Shown piece by piece: positions 52,323 through 62,151 of a DNA stretch of 64,000 nt. The first letter of the stretch is position 1, and the number at the start of each line of letters is the position of its first letter. Under the pieces are notes generated by a model. It saw only the letters and a list, made by a program, of their open reading frames with translations, was not told the DNA's origin and did not search any database. The translations under genes were made by a program, and so were the position numbers. The stretch is from Acidobacteriota bacterium (GTDB taxonomy: Bacteria > Acidobacteriota > Terriglobia > Bryobacterales > Bryobacteraceae), in NCBI GenBank assembly GCA_026393985.1, contig JAPKZB010000085.1, positions 19,180 to 83,179 on the forward strand. The letters run 5' to 3'.

Positions 52323-55300
52323 ATGCGGCCTCTCCTCCTGCTCTGCATCGGCTCTCTGGGCGCGATAGCCGCCCCCCGGCTGCTGATCGACCCGGACAAA
52401 GTCACCGAGTTACGCCGGCTGACCTCCGTCAAGGGCTCCGCGCACGAAGAGATGCTCACCCGCCTGCGCCAGAAAGTCGACGCGGAGGAAGCCCTGCGCG
52501 AAGCTCCCGCCAGCCGCTACGGCCCTGCCTACCACGCCAACATGGCCGCCTTCCTCGCGCAAGTCACCGGCGAGCCGCGCTACTGCGCCGTCGCCTACCG
52601 CGCCATCCGCGCCACCCACAACGGCGCCACCCCCGAGACCATCCTCCCCGACCAGGGCTACGGCCTCGCCCGCGCCACCGTCGGCGCCGGCTTCGCCTAT
52701 GCCTATGACTGGTGCCGCGACTTCTGGTCCCCCGGCGAGACCCGCTGGGTCGCCGAAAAACTCCGCGCCGGCCTCGACTCCTGGCTCACCTTCCGGCATG
52801 CCAACGTCGAGGCCCCGCACAAAGGCTCCAACTGGGTAGCCGTCTGCCGCGGCGGCGAACTCATCGAACTCCTCGCGCTCCGGCTCGAAAAAGAGCGGCC
52901 GGACCGCTACGCCCTCCTCAAACGCGACCTGCTCCAGCACATGCGCAATGCGGACGAACTCGGCGTCTCCCAGGAAGGCATCGGCTACACCGCCTATGGC
53001 GGCATCTTCCTCCTCCGCGCCCTGCTCGCCCTCCGCTCCGTCGGCGATACCGAACTGGAGGCCGAAGCCGCTCGCCACGCCTGGTGGAAACAGGCCATGT
53101 ACTCCGGAACCTTTGTCGATCAGGGGGGCGGCCGAACTTGGCTCATGTCCGGCGTCAGCCACGCCGGCATCGGCGACGAAGGCTGGGCCAGCCTGCTGTT
53201 CGCCTTCACCCCTGCCGCCCCAAAACCCTTCTACAAATGGTGGTACGATCTCCACCTCGGCACCTCCAGCCCCGGGCCCGCCACCCGCCGCTTCGACCCG
53301 CGGCGCGAAGGGCCGCTCTGGGCCATGCTCTACTACCCGGCCAGTCTCCCCGCCCAGGATCCCACCGGCGTCTTCCCCCCTGCCGTCGCCGGCTCCGGAG
53401 GCCTCGTCTTCTTCCGCAACCGCTGGCAGGACTCCGACGACCTCCTGCTCTCCTTTAACGCCGACACCCAATGGCACAGCCACGCCTGGGACCAGCCCGA
53501 AGCCCTCCAACTCCACCTCTTCGCCTATGGCGCCAGCTTCGCCGGCGGGCCCGAAAAAACCCGCGATCCCGGCCACTTCTCTACCCTTCTGGTCGATGGC
53601 CGGCACGTCGAAGAAAAGGCCCGCGGCACCACCGGAAAGCTCATCTCGTTCACTCCCTCACCCTCGGGCGGTACCGCCGTCGCCGGCGGCGGCAGCCAGT
53701 ACGCCTCCCTCGGCGTCCAGGCCGAACGCACCCTCACCGTCGAGTTCCTCGCCGGCAACCGCGCCCGCCTGTCCGTGCGCGACCGCCTCCAATCCCCCAC
53801 CCCCCGCCGCTTCACCTGGCAGGTAAACCTCGGAAACCACACCACCCACGGCGGCATCCGCGCCACTCCCGACTTCACCCTGGTCGCCCCGCGCGGCCGC
53901 CTCCGCGGCGCGGTAGTCGCCCCCACCGGCGCCCGCATTGCCGCCGGCGACCCGTTCCGCGTCGAAACCGAGGCCTCCTCCGTCGACCTCCAGATCGATC
54001 TCCAACTCGAGCCCCTCCCGCCCTCGCCCGCCCGCACCTCCGTCACGCTCCCCGGCGGCGTCCCCCTCGAGTTCGTCTCCCTCCCGCCCGGAACCTACCG
54101 CCGCGGCAGCCCCGCCACCGAAACCAGCCGCGATCCCGACGAAGGCCCCCAACACGACGTCACCCTCACGCGCGGCTTTCAACTCGGCGTCTTTGAGGTC
54201 ACCCAGCGGCAATGGCAAGCGGTCCTCGGCGAAAACCCCGCCGCCTTCCAACAAGCCGCCTCCCCCCCCCCCCCCCCCCGCCCCCCCCCCCCCCCACCCC
54301 TGGAGCGACCCCGCGGGCCGCGACCGCACCCACGACTTCGCCTGGGCCAACAGCCGCTCCTTCGCCACCACCCACCCCGTCGGACAGAAGCCCCCCAACG
54401 CCTGGGGACTTCATGACATGCACGGCAATGTCTGGGAGTGGTGCGCCGACTGGTACGGATCCTATCCCGCCTCGCCCCAAACCGATCCCACCGGACCGCC
54501 CCACGGTAAAGAACGCGTCTTCCGCGGCGGCAGTTGGTACGACTTCCCAAACGCGCTCCGCTCAGCCAACCGCCATCGCCACGCTCCCGACGGCCGCTAC
54601 CCCGCCATTGGCATCCGCCTCGTCCGGGAGCTGGAAAACGAAAACGCCCGCACCATCACCCTGCCCGGCGGCGTCGCCTTGCCCCTGGTCCGCATCCCCG
54701 CCGGCCGCTTCCTCCGGGGCAGTCCCCCAGCCGAAGCCGGACGCGCCAACGACGAAAGTCCGCTCCACGAAGTGACCATCTCCCGGCCCTTCTGGCTGGC
54801 CGCCTACGAAGTCACCCAGCAACAGTGGCGCACGGTGATGGGTAGCAACCCCTCCACCTTCGCCCACGGCGAGGACGCCCCCCGCCGCCCCGTCGAGCGC
54901 GTCTCCTGGCACGATGCCCAGGACTTCCTCGCCCGCTTGAACGCCCTCGGCATCGGCCGCTTTCGCTTGCCTACGGAGGCAGAATGGGAGTACGCCGCCC
55001 GGGCCGGTTCCCCGGCCCGCTTCGCCTTCGGCGAAGATCCCGCCTTCGACGCCCTCCCCAAACACGCCTGGTTCTACTCCCGCGCCGAGGGGCGCAGCCA
55101 TCCGGTGGGTGCCAAACAACCTAACGCCTGGGGGGTGTACGACCTGTACGGCAACGTCTGGGAGTGGTGTGCCGACTGGTTCGGCCCCTACCCGGCCGCA
55201 CCGGTCACCGATCCCCAGGGCCCCGCCTCCGGCCGCGAACGCGTCATCCGCGGCGGCAGCTGGTTCAACGAACCAGAAGCCCTCCGCAGCGCCAACCGCC

Positions 55301-55365
55301 ATCGCCATCCCCCCGACTCTCGCCAGACCAACCTCGGCCTCCGCCTCATCTGGAGCGAGCCGTAG
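52323..55365 (+). pseudogene. heparinase II/III-like lyase fused to two FGE-sulfatase domains, broken at a poly-C tract
   Basis: Starts at ATG 52323 with signal LLLLCIGSLGAIAA. Residues ~20-330 form an alpha/alpha-toroid like alginate-lyase/heparinase enzymes (YRAIRATHNGATPET, SNWVAVCRGGELIELLALR, QEGIGYTAYGGIFLL). Residues ~345-565 are the heparinase II/III beta-sandwich (GGLVFFRNRW, HSHAWDQPEALQLHLFAYG). Two FGE-sulfatase (SUMF1-like) modules follow. The second is complete (LRGSPPAEAG, LPTEAEWEYAARAG, GNVWEWCADWFG, RGGSWFNEPEALRSANRHRH). The first has lost ~55-60 residues between VLGENPAAF and SDPAGRDRTHDFAW. They are replaced by C18-G-C15, after which the frame changes. Predicted as a secreted polysaccharide lyase; not functional as sequenced unless the tract is an assembly fault. 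Confidence 0.75.
54262..54295. repeat. poly-C tract C18-G-C15
   Basis: 34 bases of C with one G at 54280, inside the first FGE module of the lyase fusion. Comparison with the second module shows about 170 bp of expected coding sequence missing here. No natural coding role is apparent. Confidence 0.95.
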
Positions 55366-55436
55366 CCGGCACCGCCCCCGGTCTCCGGTCGCCCATTGTG
55401 TCCAAGAACAGCCGGGCATACCTCACCCGCAGAGCC

Positions 55437-56078
55437 TCACTGAATCGTCGGCGACAACCCGGACTCGGTCCCATCGATTTCCATCAGGATCGCCGTCGCC
55501 GCCAGTGCATCGGTGGTGGCATCCAACACGCCGATCAGGGCATCCAGTTTCTTTGCAAACTGCACAATTCTGGGTGGCTCCAGTTGGTTCGGCACCCCAC
55601 CATCGGGACGGCGGTTGCTCGAACGTAGAGAGACCGCCACCGGATCCAACTCTTCCAGTTCGCTCACCAGGGCACTGAAATCGGCAAGGTTCGACATGCC
55701 CTCACACTGGAACGCTGCCTCCCACTGGACCGCCTTGATGATTTGGCTGACCATCTGCGCCAGCCATCTCAGTGAATGTGTTTTGCAAAGCGTGATCGCA
55801 TCAGTTCTTTCTTTCAGAAAATCGCCGCCCTCATCAACCAGAGCCTTCAGATGAAGTTCCACCGCCTGTCGGTAGAGCAGGACAACGGGACAAGCATCCC
55901 AAGCCGTCCTTGGGTTCGGTTGCAGGTCCAGGGAAGCGAGGATCGACTGGGCGGTTTGGTGAAGCGACCGGGCGTAGAAACTGATTTCAAGATCCCCGCC
56001 ATTGTGCCAGTGGCGGTAGGCGGCTGGTGTTACCTTTTTTGCTTCGGAGAATGGAACGACGGCTGGTTTCTTCTTCAT
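55437..56078 (-). CDS. HEPN-like helical protein, unknown function
   Basis: 213 residues from the ATG at 56076-56078 (a longer frame to 56153 is less likely). The helical block CPVVLLYRQAVELHLKALVDEG with R70 and H76 fits the RX4-6H motif of HEPN domains, and CKTHSLRWLAQMVSQII looks like the partner helix. HEPN proteins are frequently RNases in toxin-antitoxin and phage-defence systems, but many are binding modules; no antitoxin (MNT) gene is next to it. Base composition is less C-rich than the neighbours, suggesting later acquisition. A long 3' intergenic stretch separates it from the broken lyase (71 bp). Confidence 0.65.
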   Translation of the reverse strand: MKKKPAVVPFSEAKKVTPAAYRHWHNGGDLEISFYARSLHQTAQSILASLDLQPNPRTAWDACPVVLLYRQAVELHLKALVDEGGDFLKERTDAITLCKTHSLRWLAQMVSQIIKAVQWEAAFQCEGMSNLADFSALVSELEELDPVAVSLRSSNRRPDGGVPNQLEPPRIVQFAKKLDALIGVLDATTDALAATAILMEIDGTESGLSPTIQ

Positions 56079-56215
56079 CGGCGCTGATCCGATTGTAGGC
56101 AGTCGGCCAGGATCCAAGCTAGGTCCTGGTAAAGCGGACACAACCATTTTCAAATACGGTCCACAACGGCGGCGACCAGTTCCCCTCCAATCGGAGGTGT
56201 CGCCTTCGGCGCTGG

Positions 56216-56797
56216 CTACGGTGCTCCCGGACCGGGCAAGGTTCGCGTATGGTGAAACGTAAACTCGCCGAGCAACCGTTCGCCGCCCGCCTCATCCACC
56301 GCCAACAGCTTGGCGATGGTAGTTTCCGACGGAGCAGCCTTGGCATAAGTGATGGATTGCTGAAACAGGACCGCGTCCGCAGCGGGATCGAACGGGATAT
56401 CCGCCAACCGGATCCTTTCGATATGCCACTCGTTGCACAAACAGAGATCGACCCGCTTGGCCCGGCTCAAGTCGGCACTCAGGCGCCCGATCAGAACGTC
56501 GTCTTCCGCGGTAACCGTGCAGGCGATGCTGCCCCCGTGCGGAGGTGCGTACTGGCGCACGCGCAGCCCCTCCTCCACCAGACGATCAACGAAGGTATCG
56601 CTCACCACCAGGAGCAGCGACCCCCGCCTTGCCAAATCGCGTATCCCTTCCGCCAGAGAAATGATCTCGCCCAGACGCGCGCCGCATTCGTCGCAGGCGA
56701 ACAGATGCAGTTCCACGGCATCCTCTTCCCCTGCGGGCAGGGCGGCAAGCCAGTAATCCGCCAGAACGGCAGGATCGATAGGAGTTGCACAGCTCAT
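56216..56797 (-). CDS. zinc-finger anti-sigma factor-like protein
   Basis: 193 residues. The start is the ATG that overlaps the sigma stop (ATGA, 56794-56797), with GGGAGGTG upstream. The N-terminus has the zf-HC2/ZAS pattern H-LFA-C-DE-C (LHLFACDECGARLGEIISLA), which binds zinc and the cognate ECF sigma factor. No transmembrane helix is evident, so it is probably a cytoplasmic anti-sigma. The C-terminal half (IACTVTAEDDVLIGRLSADL, VDLCLCNEWHIERI) looks like a beta-sandwich sensor of unknown ligand. Confidence 0.78.
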   Translation of the reverse strand: MSCATPIDPAVLADYWLAALPAGEEDAVELHLFACDECGARLGEIISLAEGIRDLARRGSLLLVVSDTFVDRLVEEGLRVRQYAPPHGGSIACTVTAEDDVLIGRLSADLSRAKRVDLCLCNEWHIERIRLADIPFDPAADAVLFQQSITYAKAAPSETTIAKLLAVDEAGGERLLGEFTFHHTRTLPGPGAP

Positions 56798-57339
56798 GTT
56801 GCACCTCCCATGCAATCGCGAAGCTGATGGATCGCGCGGTGGCGGATCACGCGTACGTTGGCCTCCGAAACCCCAAGAAAGCGGCTGACATCCATGCTGG
56901 ACTTTTCATCATAGAAAGTCAGGACCACCACGGCGCGTTCGCGTTCTCTGAGGGTTTTGAGACACGCCGCCAGTTGGTTCCGGTCAAGGCTCGGCATCGC
57001 CTCCGGTACGGCGACGGCTACCCCGGCCCCAAAACGCCCCAGCAGTTCGGTCCTTCTCTGCGCGTTGCGGCGAAGATCAAGTACGGTCATCCGGCAGACT
57101 CCCAACACGAAGGACGCTAGCCGGTCCCCTTCCCGGAGGCGCCCGGCACGCAGCGCTTCGAGCGTGATGATCAGGACATTTTGGACCAGATCCTCGGCCG
57201 CCTCCCGGTCTCTGAGGTGGCGCAGGCCATAAAGGCGAATGCGCGGAGCCATGCGGTGGAACAACACGGCTTCGGCAGCGGCGTCAGGCCCCAGGCCAAT
57301 GCGCCTCACCAACTCGGCGTCACTCCAATTCATCTCCAT
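56794..57339 (-). CDS. ECF-type RNA polymerase sigma factor
   Basis: 181 residues from the ATG at 57337-57339 (an ATG two codons on is equivalent). Region 2: YGLRHLRDREAAEDLVQNVLIITLEALRAG; region 4: ERAVVVLTFYDEKSSMDVSRFLGVSEANVRVIRHRAIHQL, a helix-turn-helix that reads the -35 element. Coupled by a 4-bp overlap to the anti-sigma gene. The divergent cupin gene begins 102 bp away and is a natural target. A GGAAC at 57375-57379 (minus strand) could be part of an autoregulatory ECF -35, but the matching -10 is weak. Confidence 0.85.
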   Translation of the reverse strand: MEMNWSDAELVRRIGLGPDAAAEAVLFHRMAPRIRLYGLRHLRDREAAEDLVQNVLIITLEALRAGRLREGDRLASFVLGVCRMTVLDLRRNAQRRTELLGRFGAGVAVAVPEAMPSLDRNQLAACLKTLRERERAVVVLTFYDEKSSMDVSRFLGVSEANVRVIRHRAIHQLRDCMGGAT

Positions 57340-57441
57340 CAGCCACCAGTTTCTTTGTAACAGAGGGGGTTCTCGTTCCACATCCCCGGTGTCGTGCGCG
57401 AGCAAAACAGCCGCACGCCCAACCATCGATGGAGAAAGAAA

Positions 57442-58350
57442 ATGACTGCCAAACAAACACCCTATCTGAACACGCGACAAGACGCAAACTTCCGCTTTCT
57501 GGGGCTGCCCACCCTGGTGCGGTCCACGGCGGAAAGCACCAACGGAGGCTTGGGACTGATCGAACACTGGGATGTGCCGGTGGGCTTTGCCTCGCCGTAT
57601 CACACCCACCATCACGAAGACGAGTCTTTCTATGTGCTCGAAGGGACGATCGCGTTTGTCTGCGACGGGAAGTGGCTTCGGGCTGGCAAGGGCGCGTTCG
57701 TCTACGGGCCTCGGGAAGTTCCGCACGGATTTCGGGTGATCGGTGACGCACCGGCCAGTCTGCTGCTCTTGTGCAACCCCGCGGGATTTGAACGATTCGT
57801 GCTCGAACAGGCCACTCCGGCCGGAGCGCCGCCCGCGCCGCCTGACATGACGCAACTCCTGACGCTGGCCGCCAGGTACGGCATCGCGATTCACGGACCG
57901 CTGCCTGACCTGCCGGACGGATTCGACCATTCGGCTGTCCCCACGCAGGACCTGAAGCGCTTGAATCATCGTTGGCTCCAGGCCTTCAACGACCGCGACT
58001 GGAACACCGAGGCCGCTCTCCGGCACACCGGGTTCCGGGCGTACCTGTCGGGCGCCAGAGAACCCCTCGACAGCAACGCGTGGTCCGGTTTCCTGCTTTC
58101 CTTCACCCAGGCCTTTCCGGATGCCACCATCTCGATCGATTCCTGCATCACGGAGCGCGACTCCGTCGTCACACGCTGGACGCTCACCGCCACGCATCAC
58201 GGAGCTTTCGAAGGCATCCCGCCCACGGGACTTCCCGTCCGTTTTTCCGGCATCGAGTTCAACCGCGTCGTCGAGGACCGGATCGTCGAACACTGGTCGA
58301 TGTTCGACAACGTCGCTCTCCTCCGCCAGATTGGCGCCATGCCGGCATGA
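57442..58350 (+). CDS. cupin fused to SnoaL-like ester cyclase
   Basis: 302 residues from ATG 57442 with GGAGAAAG upstream. The N-terminal cupin has a metal-binding set in SPYHTHHHEDESFYVLEGTI (His 54, 56 and Glu 61 region) and PREVPHGFRVIG (His 95). The C-terminal SnoaL/NTF2 domain is ~165-300 (LKRLNHRWLQAFNDRDWNTE, RWTLTATHHGAFEGIPPTGL, RVVEDRIVEHWSMFDNVAL). Such fusions are predicted dioxygenase-, isomerase- or cyclase-like enzymes of unknown substrate. It sits divergent to the sigma/anti-sigma pair, with mixed codon use, suggesting a small acquired unit. Confidence 0.82.
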   Translation: MTAKQTPYLNTRQDANFRFLGLPTLVRSTAESTNGGLGLIEHWDVPVGFASPYHTHHHEDESFYVLEGTIAFVCDGKWLRAGKGAFVYGPREVPHGFRVIGDAPASLLLLCNPAGFERFVLEQATPAGAPPAPPDMTQLLTLAARYGIAIHGPLPDLPDGFDHSAVPTQDLKRLNHRWLQAFNDRDWNTEAALRHTGFRAYLSGAREPLDSNAWSGFLLSFTQAFPDATISIDSCITERDSVVTRWTLTATHHGAFEGIPPTGLPVRFSGIEFNRVVEDRIVEHWSMFDNVALLRQIGAMPA

Positions 58351-58458
58351 TCTCAACCATCGATTCAACCCCACCCGGGATGGAGACTCCGATCCGATCG
58401 GGAACCATCCCCGGTACGGTTCGAGGGGGGCGGGCCTTCCTGCCCCGGCGCTTTGCCC

Positions 58459-59951
58459 TCACCGCCCCCGCACCCACTCCGCCGCCCGCCGCCCCACCCC
58501 GCCTAACGCCTCCGCCGTATCCAACCGCAGCGCATCCTCACCCCAACCCCGGTACCCCGCCGCCTGCCGCTGATAAATCCCCCAGTCCGCATCCGACAAC
58601 CCATCCCCCCGCTCCGCCCTACCCGCCAACCGCTCCCGCACCCGCTCCGCCTCGAGCCAACACTCCACCACCCGCAGCCGCGCCCCCTTCCCCGCCGCCC
58701 AACCCCGCACCGCCTCCCGCCTACCCTCCTCCGCAAACGTCCCGTCCAACACCACCCCGCCCTCCTCCGCCAACGCCGCACCCGCCCGCGCCAAAACCTC
58801 CCGGTACGTCGCCTCCGATGCCTCCCGCCCGTACACCCCCGCCCCAAACTCCGCCGGCCCCTTCGCCGTCCCAAACAAACCCCGCCGCACCGCATCCGTC
58901 GAAATCACCCGCCACCCCAACTCCCCCGCCACCGCCCGCGCCACCGCCGTCTTCCCCGTCCCCGGCAACCCCGCCACCACCACCACCGTCCGCTCCCCCA
59001 CCCGGTCCGCGTACCGCCGCGCCGCATCAAAGTAACTCCCCGCCTCCACCCGCGCCGCCTCCCGCTCCGCCTCGCTAAACTCCGCCTCCCCCATCCGAAA
59101 CCCCGCCACCTTACCCCGCACATACGCCCGGTAACATCGATAAAACGGCTCCACCCCGCGCAATCCCCCATCGGCCGCAGCCTAAGATACTCCTCCACAA
59201 AGTAATATCCTAAGTCCGGCCGCCCCCGCGCCGCTAAGTCCATCGCCAGAAACGCCACCTCCCCCGCCGTATCGCCGCACCGGAACCGCTCATTAAACTC
59301 AATGCAGTCAAATACAAAAATCCGCTCGGCCACGTTCACGCTCTCACAGCGCAAGTCCCCGTGCCCGTCCACGATATGCCCCCCCGCCACCCGCTCGGCG
59401 AACCGCCCCGCCTCCCGCGCTAACTCCCCCTCCACCCACCGCCGCACCAACTCCCGCTCCCCCGTCCACGCCATCCCCTCCGTCTGCGCAAAGTTCTCCC
59501 GCCAGTTCCCCGCAATCACCCCCCACTCCCCGTACCGGTCCACCTCCGGCCCCCGCCGCGCCCCCTCATGAAACCGCGCCACCACCGCGGCAATCTCCCG
59601 GATCATCGCCTCGGTCACCTCCCCCCGCCGCACCAACTCATCCAGCATCCGCTCCCGCCGCAGACGCCGCATCAACACCCCGTAATCCCGCTCCTCCCCC
59701 TCCCCCACCGTCTCCACCCCCAGATAAATCTCCGGGCTCAAACGGCTGTTCAACTCCACCTCGGCCCGGCACGCCGCCAGCCGCTTCTCCGGCGTCGTGT
59801 AGTCGAGAAAACCAAAGTCCACCGGCTTCTTCAGCTTCAACACACGGTCCTGCCCCACTAGGACCGCCGAAATATGTGTCTGAATCAGCGGCTCGCCCGC
59901 CCACTCCGGGAGCCCGTGCAACTTCGCAATCCGCTCCCCCCAGGCGTCCAT
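58459..59951 (-). pseudogene. aminoglycoside-phosphotransferase-like / P-loop kinase fusion, frameshifted
   Basis: One gene in two frames. From ATG at 59951 the first ~260 residues are an APH-like kinase domain ([35 protein letters not shown] with catalytic Asp, [16 protein letters not shown]). After YLRLRPMGD the frame is lost at a C5 run (59165-59169 on the plus strand; G5 in the gene). Restoring one G joins it to [20 protein letters not shown] and a gluconate-kinase-like P-loop domain ([20 protein letters not shown]). These bifunctional proteins are common in bacteria; the substrate is unknown. The lesion may be a homopolymer sequencing error. Follows the GmhA gene by 6 bp. Confidence 0.8.
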
Positions 59952-59957
59952 CGCGAC

Positions 59958-60518
59958 TTACCCCGCCGCCGTCTCCATGAAGTAATAAGCAATCATGTGG
60001 CAGGTCATCATATGCACATCCTCAATCCGTCCCATATGCTGGTTCGGCACATGAATATTCAACTGCGCTAACTCTGCCAACTTACCCCCGTTCCGCCCCG
60101 ACAAACCAATCGTCTGGCACCCGATCTGATTGGCGTACTCCATCGCCTTCACCACGTTCGGCGAGTTACCGGACCCGCTGATCGCCATAAACACATCCCC
60201 GGGCTTGGCGAAGTTCTTCAACTGCTCGGTGAAAATCACGTCATAGCCCACATCGTTCGAGTAAGCCGTCAGCGTGCCGATATTCTCATTCAGCGAAATA
60301 ATCCGGAACCGGCTCTCCCGCCCGAAACTCGCCCCCTTCACCATATCGCACACAAAGTGCGAAGCCGAAGCAGCGCTGCCGCCGTTCCCGCCCAAAAAGA
60401 TCGTCTTACCCGTCGCCCGCGCCTCGGCGAAAATGGCTACGGCCTTCTCAATCCCGGCAATATCCAGCGTGTTCAGCGTCGCAATCAGGTCCGCGCGGTA
60501 GTTCTCGAAGAAATTCAT
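59958..60518 (-). CDS. gmhA: SIS-domain phosphosugar isomerase, GmhA-like
   Basis: 186 residues from the ATG at 60516-60518; the much longer frame upstream is low-complexity and antisense to the MliC/META gene. The SIS fold shows TIFLGGNGGSAASASHFVCDM (phosphate loop), LTAYSNDVGYDVIFTEQL, FMAISGSGNSPNVVKAMEYA and the C-terminal HMGRIEDVHMMTCHMIAYYF with a conserved His pair. This matches sedoheptulose-7-phosphate isomerase, the first step to ADP-heptose for LPS. It is followed after 6 bp by the kinase fusion, suggesting a shared transcript. Confidence 0.85.
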   Translation of the reverse strand: MNFFENYRADLIATLNTLDIAGIEKAVAIFAEARATGKTIFLGGNGGSAASASHFVCDMVKGASFGRESRFRIISLNENIGTLTAYSNDVGYDVIFTEQLKNFAKPGDVFMAISGSGNSPNVVKAMEYANQIGCQTIGLSGRNGGKLAELAQLNIHVPNQHMGRIEDVHMMTCHMIAYYFMETAAG

Positions 60519-60557
60519 AAAATTCAATGTTATCTTTACGATAGCACCAGCCCCGCC

Positions 60558-61151
60558 GTGAAGCTCCTCCTCGCCCTCACCCTCGCCCCCCTCGCCCTCC
60601 CCGCCGCCGTCACCTACACCTGCCCCTCCGGCCCGTCCTTCACCGTCCAGCTCGATAAAAAAGCCACCCGCGCCATCCTCACCGTCCCCGGCCGCCCCCC
60701 CATCACCCTCCCCCAATCCGGCCCCCACTACACCGACGGCTTCACCATCCTCACCCTCACCGCCCACCACGCCTCCCTCGCCGCCGGCGCCCTCACCCTC
60801 ACCAACTGCGCAAACGCCGCCACCCCCTCCCTCACCGGCCCCTGGACCCTCACCACCCTCGCCAACCAACCCGTCTCCCTCCCCCGCCCACCCCACCTCG
60901 ACCTCCAACCCGACGGCGCCTCCGGCTTCGCCGGCTGCAACCGCCTCCAAATCAACTACTCCGCCGCCGCCCCCACCCTCACTTTCCAAAACGCCGCCCT
61001 CACCCGCATGGCCTGCTCCCCCACCACCATGCAGCTCGAACAACAGTTCCTCAACGCCCTCGAACAAACCCGCTCCTACCAACTCAACGGAACCACCCTC
61101 ACCCTCCGCAACGCCAACGGCCAACCCATCGCCACCTTCAAAAGGAAATAA
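60558..61151 (+). CDS. secreted MliC-like plus META (HslJ-like) domain protein
   Basis: 197 residues from a GTG at 60558 that opens a signal peptide (LLLALTLAPLALPAAV). Residues ~18-85 fit the MliC lysozyme-inhibitor fold (VTYTCPSGPSFTVQLD, SGPHYTDGFTILTL with two cysteines). Residues ~95-197 are a META domain (LTGPWTLTTLANQPV, GASGFAGCNRLQINY, ALTRMACSPTTMQLEQQFL). Possible envelope-protective or lysozyme-binding role (inference). The SMP-30-like gene starts 1 bp after its stop. Nearly all third codon positions are C. Confidence 0.78.
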   Translation: MKLLLALTLAPLALPAAVTYTCPSGPSFTVQLDKKATRAILTVPGRPPITLPQSGPHYTDGFTILTLTAHHASLAAGALTLTNCANAATPSLTGPWTLTTLANQPVSLPRPPHLDLQPDGASGFAGCNRLQINYSAAAPTLTFQNAALTRMACSPTTMQLEQQFLNALEQTRSYQLNGTTLTLRNANGQPIATFKRK

Positions 61152-61152
61152 C

Positions 61153-62103
61153 ATGCGCCCATCCCTCGCCGCTCTCCTCCTCGCCCTCCCCCTCCTCGCC
61201 GCCGACTCCCCCGTCCCCCCCGGCGCCAAACCCACCCAGGTCGACTCCGCCGGCGCCGGCGAAGGCCCCGCCTGGGGCCCCGATAACGCCCTCTACTACA
61301 GCGGTCGCAACCGCATCCAACGCCGCACCCCCAACGGCCACACCACCACCTTCCGCGACAACGCCGGCTCCAACGGCCTCCTGTTCGACCCCCAAGGCCG
61401 CCTCGTCGTCTGCGAAGCCGCCAACCGCCGCATCACCCGCACCGAAAAAGACGGCTCCCTCACCATCCTCACCGACCGCTACGACGGCCACCGCTACAAC
61501 TCCCCCAACGACCTCACCATCGACTCCCGCGGCCGCATCTACTTCTCCGACCCCCGCTACGGCAACCGCGACTCCATGGAAATGCGCGACCCCGCCGGCA
61601 AACTCGTCGAAGGCATCTACCGCATCGACGCCCCCGGCCAGGTCACCCGCATCCTCACCCACGAAGTCGACCGCCCCAACGGCCTCTACGTCTCCCCCGA
61701 CGACAAAACCCTCTACGTCGCCGCCAACAATAACAACACCCCCGGCGGCGAACGCAAACTCTACCGCTTCGCCCTCCGCCCCGACGGCTCCCTCGACCCC
61801 GCCTCCCGCCACCTCATCTTCGACTGGAAAGACGGCCGCGGACCCGACGGTATCAAAATGGATCGCCAGGGCCGCCTCTTCGTCGCCGGCGGCCTCAACC
61901 AACCCCCCCCCCCCCACGAAACCAACCGGTTCAAAGGCGGCGTCTACGTCTTCTCCCCCGCCGGCCAGCTCCTCACCCTCCTCCCCGTCCCCGTCGACGA
62001 AGTCACCAACTGCGCCTTCGGCGGCCCCAACCGCCAAACCCTCTTCATCACCGCCGGCGGCACCCTCTGGAGCATCCCCGTCAACTCCCCCGGCGCCCGC
62101 TGA
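61153..62103 (+). CDS. secreted SMP-30/gluconolactonase-family protein
   Basis: 316 residues with signal PSLAALLLALPLLAA. The six-bladed propeller shows AGEGPAWGPDNALYYSG (Glu metal ligand), GSNGLLFDPQGRLVVCEAAN, SPNDLTIDSRGRIYFSDPRY (Asn/Asp ligands), DRPNGLYVSPDDKTLYVAAN and RGPDGIKMDRQGRLFVAGG (Asp ligand). Members hydrolyse sugar lactones or other esters with a bound divalent ion. A C9 run codes for Pro residues near 61906. Starts 1 bp after the MliC/META gene, so probably co-transcribed. Confidence 0.88.
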   Translation: MRPSLAALLLALPLLAADSPVPPGAKPTQVDSAGAGEGPAWGPDNALYYSGRNRIQRRTPNGHTTTFRDNAGSNGLLFDPQGRLVVCEAANRRITRTEKDGSLTILTDRYDGHRYNSPNDLTIDSRGRIYFSDPRYGNRDSMEMRDPAGKLVEGIYRIDAPGQVTRILTHEVDRPNGLYVSPDDKTLYVAANNNNTPGGERKLYRFALRPDGSLDPASRHLIFDWKDGRGPDGIKMDRQGRLFVAGGLNQPPPPHETNRFKGGVYVFSPAGQLLTLLPVPVDEVTNCAFGGPNRQTLFITAGGTLWSIPVNSPGAR

Positions 62104-62151
62104 TCATCAACTTTTTCCCCCACTCCCCCCGTCTATCTCTATGAAGAACGC

